DNA of 64,000 nt. It comes from Daucus carota subsp. sativus (Eukaryota > Streptophyta > Magnoliopsida > Apiales > Apiaceae). The stretch spans positions 45,318,380 to 45,382,379 of the forward strand of contig NC_030383.2 of NCBI RefSeq assembly GCF_001625215.2. The letters run 5' to 3'. Positions 57,926-64,000 of this stretch are shown in pieces. Below the pieces are notes generated by a model. It worked only from the letters and a program-made list of their open reading frames with translations, was not told the DNA's origin and searched no databases. A program made the position numbers and the translations under genes. Numbering within the stretch: the stretch's first letter is position 1; the number at the start of each line of letters is the position of its first letter.

Positions 57926-58570
57926 GATGGTTGAGTTCCATTGTTGGGGTAGACTTCGAGTTCCCATTTTGATTATTGGATTTTTGGGACTGATTCAAGT
58001 TGTATATTTGCTCTCGATCTTGCCGTGTTTTTGCTTGTTCAGAATACGTCCGCATTGATCATGAATGTTGGTGGGGTAGGTAAGAATTGGTTGTTGATTG
58101 CTTTTTCGTGATCGGTGATAAGGATCAAGTGAGTCTGATTAAATTGGTCGGATATGGGGTGGGTTTCTTGGATGTTGCATATTATAATCCCTTGAAGTTG
58201 CAAGCAATGAAGGAAAATGAAGCTCAGAAGAAGGCACGGGACGCTGATGAGGAATGTTGAAAGTTGTTGGAAGAGGAATAGGAAGAAGTTGGGAAGAAGA
58301 AGAACGAGGCGGAAGACTGATTGATGAGAAAATTGGTTCTTCTATGAGTTCCCAAGTCTGAAGGATAAAATGCGCAAGATGTGCTAGAGGATAAAATGCT
58401 CAGGAATCTCCACGATCTAAACATTTCAGAGGATTCTAATCTAGGTTCTGAAGAGCTTTTGTTTTCCTCGAAGGTCCTCCCTTTTGATTCTCTGCAACAT
58501 GAGTAAAGACTTGATGGATGTTGATCAGGTTCTCCACGAGGTGGAAAGCCTCGATGATTCTAAATGATCT
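57926..58570 (+). pseudogene. Unrecognised decayed coding-like cargo
   Basis: Protein-like stretches (DQVSLIKLVGYGVGFLDVAY and KENEAQKKARDADEE, MSKDLMDVDQVLHEVESLDD) are split by stops and frame changes. GC content is above the surrounding AT-rich DNA. Possibly captured host sequence; source unknown. Confidence 0.35.
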
Positions 58571-60557
58571 CCTCAGAATACTATGTTCTTTACTAAGGTG
58601 GAAGTTGATCTTGAGTTAGTTTTTAGGTGTTCTAGTTTGTATTCTAGTTATGTTTATTGTCAACCTGGATTCTCTTTTGTTCATCTTTTGATGGCTAGCT
58701 GGTTGTTTCCCAGGGTCTCTATATTCTCAATTGTATTCGCTTATCAATATAACTATAAAAAAAAGTGTGCGGTTATGTTTCTAATTAGAATCAAATTGTT
58801 TTTTAAGTATATAATTTATAAGGGTTCTGTTGTGTGTTCAACATGTTTAATTAGTATTCTATGTTACCTTAAAGAATCTTTAATAAAACATAATAAAACC
58901 TTTAATAAAAGATAGTAACATACAAAGAGTATGACATAAAAAGTGAATAATATTAATCATGGAGATTCTTTAAATTATTCTTTATTCTAATCTTTACCGT
59001 AACTCTTTAAATCACACGTGGAACTATTCTTTGTGTCATATTTGGATTCCTATTACGATTCCTTAAAAAAGTTTAAAAAAAAAAACCATTTCGTCAAAAA
59101 TTCAAGGTTTTGATAAATGTTTTATATAGCAATAATTTTTGAAAATTATATTAGATGTAATTTTTTAATGATTCATTTTTGCTAAATTTTATAATCTAAG
59201 ATTCTCTAAGGTGTTTTTAAAAGTGATTTTAGAATATATAAATTAAAATTAAGGGCTTAAATATTAAATAACTTATGTCAACAATATTTAAAATATTTAT
59301 GATGGATTCTCTTAGCATTGAAATTATATATTTTTAATAAAAGATTCTTCCAACACTAAAAAAAAACATGGCAAAATCGACGGTCAAAAACGGTCAGTTA
59401 CATTCTACAACAATCAATTTTAGACCACATTAATTATTTACAAATTTATATAAATAATAAAGTCTTGTATGTTATCATGTTATGCATATAAAATACATTA
59501 TAGAATCTCACATTAGTCTATACATAAAATAATAAATCTTATCATATAATAACAAAAAAATATTTTATTATAATTTAAATATTGCTAAATAATTTTTATT
59601 CATTTTTAACATGTATTATATTAAAGTTCTATTTAGTATTATTTATTTTGCTAGAATCTTTGGTTTTATTAAATTCTTGTATGTTTTGAACCAAATAGAT
59701 ATGGCCGAAAACTAATCAATGAAATATTAAGAGAAAATAAATTTTTTAATATTATTTGGTTTTCTAATGTATTTACTGAAAGAAGTTTTCTTAAGTCGTT
59801 ATCAATTTAAAATAACTTATAGAATCTCATATGAGTGTTATACAAAAGTTTAATAAATCTTATCACATATTTATAGAACATGCTTGATTATATTTATCTT
59901 TTCTTTTTAAACTATTATGTTACTAAGATTCTCTTAAATATGCATCAAAACACATAATGAAATCTGGTTAGTATGAATATAACACGTGAGGGAATCCAAT
60001 TACACTTAAACTGAAATACTTCTCCTATAGTTAAATGAGAAATTATTTATTCGGATTCTGTTGAGAGATCTCCTACCTACCGACAAAATTTTTTTATCTT
60101 AAGAATCTTTAAAATATTGTCTTAAATAATAAATATCAAAAGATTCTCTAAGATATTTTTTTATGATTAATAAGAAATATTTGTGCCATGTAAGATTCTT
60201 TTAAAATTTGAGATTTTAAAAACCGAGTTATCAAGAAAACCGAGGAACCTCTTAGATACCGTTGATTATTAAAATGGAATATATATAATATCTTTTCAAT
60301 TTCAAGGGCAATCTTGTACAAAATCTTCTTTGAATTTTATTAATGAGAGGATAGCATGATTTTAGGATCAGGTAAAAGCAATCAAATCTTTTAAATAAGG
60401 TAATCAATTAAAGCTGTTTAAAGAATCGATTGATACAATGAAATTATTTACATCTAAAATAGATGCAAATCAAAATTCAGAGATTAAAGAATCCAGTTAA
60501 TATAAACACAATTCTGAGTTGTGTTCCTAGAACAAACAAACAAAATCTTGTGATATC

Positions 60558-60776
60558 ATGAGAACAGTGAAGGCTGCTGTCGGTACCATGGATTTTATAA
60601 TCGACACTATTGCTGCAGTCCATCTTTTAGCCCCTTTGCTTGGTCTCCTAAAAATGAATAGAAAACTCATTACTGTTGTCCTTGCTGATAAACCACTAGA
60701 GCTGCCAATCTTTCCCTTAGTTCAGGGGAGAGAGCTTGTGGGAGAAAGTGATATTGGGGATAAAAGAGAGACCTAG
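60558..60776 (+). pseudogene. Unrecognised 72-codon frame in element 2
   Basis: ATG-initiated frame MRTVKAAVGTMDFIIDTIAA with LLAPLLGLLKMNRKLITVVL. Coding-like composition compared with its AT-rich surroundings, directly following the internal terminus copy. No family recognised. Confidence 0.25.
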
Positions 60777-60899
60777 GAGATGCTAGACTTTGGTGAAAAG
60801 CATCACTTAACTTCAGAAATAGAGCGGATAAGGATGGACTACATCAACACACGTATGGATATGCTCGCTAAATCTGATGTGAGGTGTCGCCGTGTCATC

Positions 60900-62755
60900 T
60901 ATGTATCAAACTCTTTAACCAAATAAGCCTTGTGAGAAACTAGGTCGCTTCTGTTGAATTCCTCCATTTCCTTTCACGCTTAACCCCATCTAGCCTTATA
61001 GAGATCATTTGATGAGATATTGTGGAAAGAAATTTATTAAAGAATACTGGATTCCTTAAGAAGTTCTTGATAATTGAAGTTTTTTTGCTGGTCTCTGTTG
61101 TGTTCTTACGGGCTAAGAATGATGGTTGTTAAAATTGACGATTTCAATTTTTTTTAAAAGCTGTATTTCGAAATGCATATAATAAAAAAAAATGACAAAA
61201 ATATTTGATTATATTTTACATTTAACATATAATATTTATAATAAAATATCTTAGAGAATCTTGTTTATATATATATTAAAAAAGCTTCGTAAATATCTTA
61301 GAGAATCTGGTATCTTCATTATATTAAAATGCTTTAAAGACTATTATGTCAAAAAAATGCTTTAAAAAATTTGTTTTATGTTCACAATAAAATCTTCTAG
61401 AAAAATATTGCACGATACAAATATTTATTCCTAAAAATAATAAACTATATTAGAGAATCTTCTATATATATTAATAATGTATAGATTCTATGAGGTGTTT
61501 CACCAATAACTTTTAACATTTGAAGGATTCTTGAAGTGTTCTTTTAAATATTATTATAATTTTTAATTAGGATTCTTTGATATTAATTAGTTTGAAATTC
61601 TTCAAAATAATATTAATTTAAAAATATTTGAAGTGTCAAAAATATATTATAGGATGAATAAATTATAAAAAAAAATTAAATATTTTGAAAGAATCTTGCA
61701 CGATATAAATATTTGTTACTAGAAATAATAAAACATTTTAAAGAATCTTCTATATAGATTAGTAATATTAAGATTCTATTAAGTGTTCCACGTATAGCTT
61801 TTAACATTTGAAGGTTTCTTTAAGTGTTCTTTTAAATATTATTATAATTTTTATATTAGAATTCTTTAATATTAATTAGTTTGAAATTCTTTAAATTAAT
61901 ATTAATGTAAAATATTTGAAGAGTCAAAAGAATATTAATTAAAACTACTATTTTATGTAGGAGATTCTATTAGACAGTCTTATATTTTAAATATGGATTC
62001 TATTAGACAGTTTTACATTTTAAATTAGATATAATTTATGTAACAAAAAAAATTTAATATTTCTAAAGTAACTTATAATTAGTAAGACCATATAATTTTC
62101 TTTTAAGAATATATGTAGGAGCGAAACGACTTTGCACTATAGTTAGCTCAACACCAATCAAGAACCCCCAAGGAAGATGATTTATTATTTTACATAATAA
62201 ATACTTGTGCAATGCAATATTCTTGTAAAATTTGAGATTTTTCGTGTATAAGTTAAATTTTGGAATATTTATTTTTAGAAAAACATTTAATAGAACAATA
62301 CGAGTGAAAGATTTTAATTTTTATATATAATTTTCATCAAAAGAATCTGCATAAAAATATGCATCAAAACACTTAATGAAATCTGGTTAAATCATATTAG
62401 TATGAATATAAACACTTCAAGGAATCCAATTACACTGAAACTGAAATACCTCTCTTTTGTTAAATGAGAAAATATTTCATCAGATTCAGTTGAAAGATCT
62501 CCTACCTACGACAAATTTAAAATTTGAAATTCAAATTAAATACTGATTGATTGATTGAGATATGGATAATATAGAAAAGGAAATCAATTAATTGCATATC
62601 TTATTGAATGTACTGATTAAATGCATTAAATATATTACCGATTGTATGCATTAAATATATGTACAAGATTACTATAATATCCCTTGTGAATTAGATTTGA
62701 TTGATTTTTTGATAAATCATAATTTATATTATGATTATAAAATCAACGGTGATTA
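60900..62755. other. AT-rich interior of element 2
   Basis: No gene. The words AGAGAATCTT and AAGATTCTCTAAGATATT recur in both orientations, as elsewhere in elements 1 and 2. Confidence 0.5.
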
Positions 62756-62805
62756 AGTGGGTTTTTCGGTTTTCTTGATAAGCTGAGTTTTCTTAGGATC
62801 TTCCT

Positions 62806-62807
<2 letters not shown>

Positions 62808-62888
<81 letters not shown>
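62808..62888. repeat. (TA)40 microsatellite
   Basis: About 80 bp of uninterrupted TA repeats after the right terminus of element 2. Confidence 0.95.
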
Positions 62889-62892
<4 letters not shown>

Positions 62893-62989
62893 TTCTTGTA
62901 TATTGATCTATGTTTTGTTTGGTTTGTTTCTTTTTTCTGGATACTTTGGAGCTAGGTGTTCGTGACTTCTTTCATTCTTCATGGGTATT

Positions 62990-64000
62990 CTTTTCTTTTT
63001 TGACGAAAAGCAGGGGTTTTATTAAGCATTCAAATCGTGCAAAATACAATCATGAATCGATTTAGGAACAGAACTCCTATCGATAATACGACCTGACAAA
63101 TAATATGATTCCCTAGCAACTTGATGGGCAACCGTATTAGCAGACCGTTTGACAAAAAACAAATTAACCTTGTTTAGACTTAGGAGGTAATTACGGCACT
63201 CCTCGATGATCAAGCCAAAATATGATCTGAGCTTTGCCGTACTTCTAACAGCTTGCACCAGAACCCAGCAATCAGATTCTACAGAAGCTTCCCCCCATCC
63301 TCGAGCATCCATCCAACTTAGCGCTTCCTTAAAAGCCATAGCTTCAGCTTCCAAAGGAGAAACCATGGCAGGGTGAAACACAGCTTTTGCTTCTATCAGA
63401 TGACCTTCAGAATTTCGAGCCACTAAACCAAAACCAACTCCACCACGATCTTCAAAAACAACAGCATCCAATGATACCTTAATTGTGTTTGGCTGGGGCT
63501 TAACCCATACTACAGCTCCATCTCCTTCTGCGAACGGCTGTAGAGGAGTAATAAAATTTCTTGACTGGGTTATTTTCCATTGTATAAGGTACTGCTTTGC
63601 ATCCGCCACTGTTTTATTAAATTTCGTATGTCTTTGGTTCCAGACTACATCATTCCGTGATCTCCAAATTGACCAGCACAAAGTTACCACCTCTGCATAT
63701 TCGGCCTTGCTGCAGGTATTGAACATAACCTGTAGCCACATTCTGAAACAGGTGGCCGTTTGAAACTGGATGTTAGGGAACATAGTAGCCCAGCACTGAC
63801 GAGCAAACCTGCAGTTCACTAACGTATGCACAATCGATTCTTCTTCCTCTTGGCAGCTCGGACAAGTAACTTGAACTGGAACGCGTTTCTGATGAAGTTG
63901 AGACAAGGTAGGGAGACAATCAGATAAAGCCCTCCATACCAGATTAAGAACCTTCGGTGGAGCTTTTATACTCCATAAAGTTTGCCAAATTTTGTCATTC
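62990..64000 (-). mobile_element. LINE (L1-type) retrotransposon, 3' part
   Basis: 3' portion of a non-LTR retrotransposon on the minus strand, cut by the right edge of the window. The 3' end falls near 62990-63005, where the minus strand reads CTTAATAAAACCCCTGC and then an A-rich stretch (TCAAAAAAGAAAAG). Confidence 0.85.
63022..64000 (-). CDS. LINE polyprotein C-terminus: zf-RVT and RNase H
   Basis: The frame is open to the window edge (IWQTLWSIKAPPKVLNLVWR) and ends at 63022. The zinc-binding region linked to reverse transcriptase shows CPSCQEEEESIVHTLVNC; then comes an RNase H domain of the plant RVT_3 type with VSLDAV, PLEAEAMAFKEALSWMDARG, VESDCWVLVQAV and VKRSANTVAHQVARES. Acidic residues D, E, D of the RNase H core and the final Asn/His motif are in place. 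No stop or frameshift in the visible 326 codons, so the element may be fairly young. The reverse transcriptase lies beyond the window. Confidence 0.88.
   Translation of the reverse strand, partial: NDKIWQTLWSIKAPPKVLNLVWRALSDCLPTLSQLHQKRVPVQVTCPSCQEEEESIVHTLVNCRFARQCWATMFPNIQFQTATCFRMWLQVMFNTCSKAEYAEVVTLCWSIWRSRNDVVWNQRHTKFNKTVADAKQYLIQWKITQSRNFITPLQPFAEGDGAVVWVKPQPNTIKVSLDAVVFEDRGGVGFGLVARNSEGHLIEAKAVFHPAMVSPLEAEAMAFKEALSWMDARGWGEASVESDCWVLVQAVRSTAKLRSYFGLIIEECRNYLLSLNKVNLFFVKRSANTVAHQVARESYYLSGRIIDRSSVPKSIHDCILHDLNA

Larger units (their letters stand above)
57386..62807 (+). mobile_element. MULE-like element 2, probably composite
   Basis: Left terminus GAGTGAGGTTCCAGAGAAAA and right terminus (62760-62807) ending in GGATCTTCCTCC are inverted repeats of the same family as element 1. 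About 5.4 kb, between TA runs. A third left-type terminus at about 60216-60275 (GAGTTATCAAGAAAACCGAG, then ATACCGTTGATTATT) lies inside, and segments at 59940-60200 recur at 62180-62520. This suggests a nested or rearranged second copy. No transposase recognised. Confidence 0.62.

Noticed and set aside
58583..58915. 110-codon frame in element 2
   Set aside because: Starts without context, passes from GC-moderate to AT-rich repeat sequence and shows no motif; not supported as a gene.
63485..63763. Plus-strand 92-codon frame
   Set aside because: Shadow of the LINE RNase H/zf-RVT frame on the minus strand.

Overview
The window reads as nuclear DNA of a dicot plant: AT-rich intergenic sequence, genes with many short GT/AG introns, a patatin-like cluster, a FAR1-type protein and dense plant MITEs. 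The species cannot be fixed from sequence alone. All splice models below were made by eye; where reading frame and splice phase agree across every junction I treat the model as strong.

Left (1-18.6 kb): a multi-exon gene for a Ulp1/C48 cysteine-protease-like protein runs rightward from beyond the left edge to 11597. It carries one apparent frameshift and a 6.1-kb LTR retrotransposon (2141-8259) in an intron. The two 1935-bp LTRs look identical and are flanked by GAAAT target duplications. Facing it, tail to tail, is an intact four-exon gene (18284 to 13945, minus strand) for an 809-aa FAR1/FRS protein with a MULE-type transposase core. Between the two lies an array of 200-bp repeats with telomere-like words. 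This pairing suggests a very large Mutator-like element carrying a protease gene, with its left end outside the window.

Middle (19.5-37.4 kb): four patatin-like lipid acyl hydrolase genes lie in the same orientation with the same five-exon structure. Three are close together; the fourth is 7.6 kb further on, beyond a stretch rich in Stowaway, PIF/Harbinger and Mutator-type MITEs. Copies differ by small in-frame deletions, and the fourth has a shortened signal peptide and a MITE-filled first intron.

Right of centre (38-46.3 kb): two tandem coiled-coil genes of WEB/PMI2 type, a possible broken small membrane-protein gene on the minus strand, a complete three-exon gene for a mitochondrial-type ribosomal protein bL25, and a 5'-truncated LINE scrap with a 14-bp target duplication.

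Right (46.3-64 kb): mostly repeats. hAT-like and PIF-like MITEs and Stowaways are followed by two related terminal-inverted-repeat elements sitting next to each other in TA microsatellites. Both carry decayed copies of the N-terminal domain of the left-hand Ulp1-like gene. The window ends in the 3' part of a LINE open reading frame (zf-RVT plus RNase H) on the minus strand.
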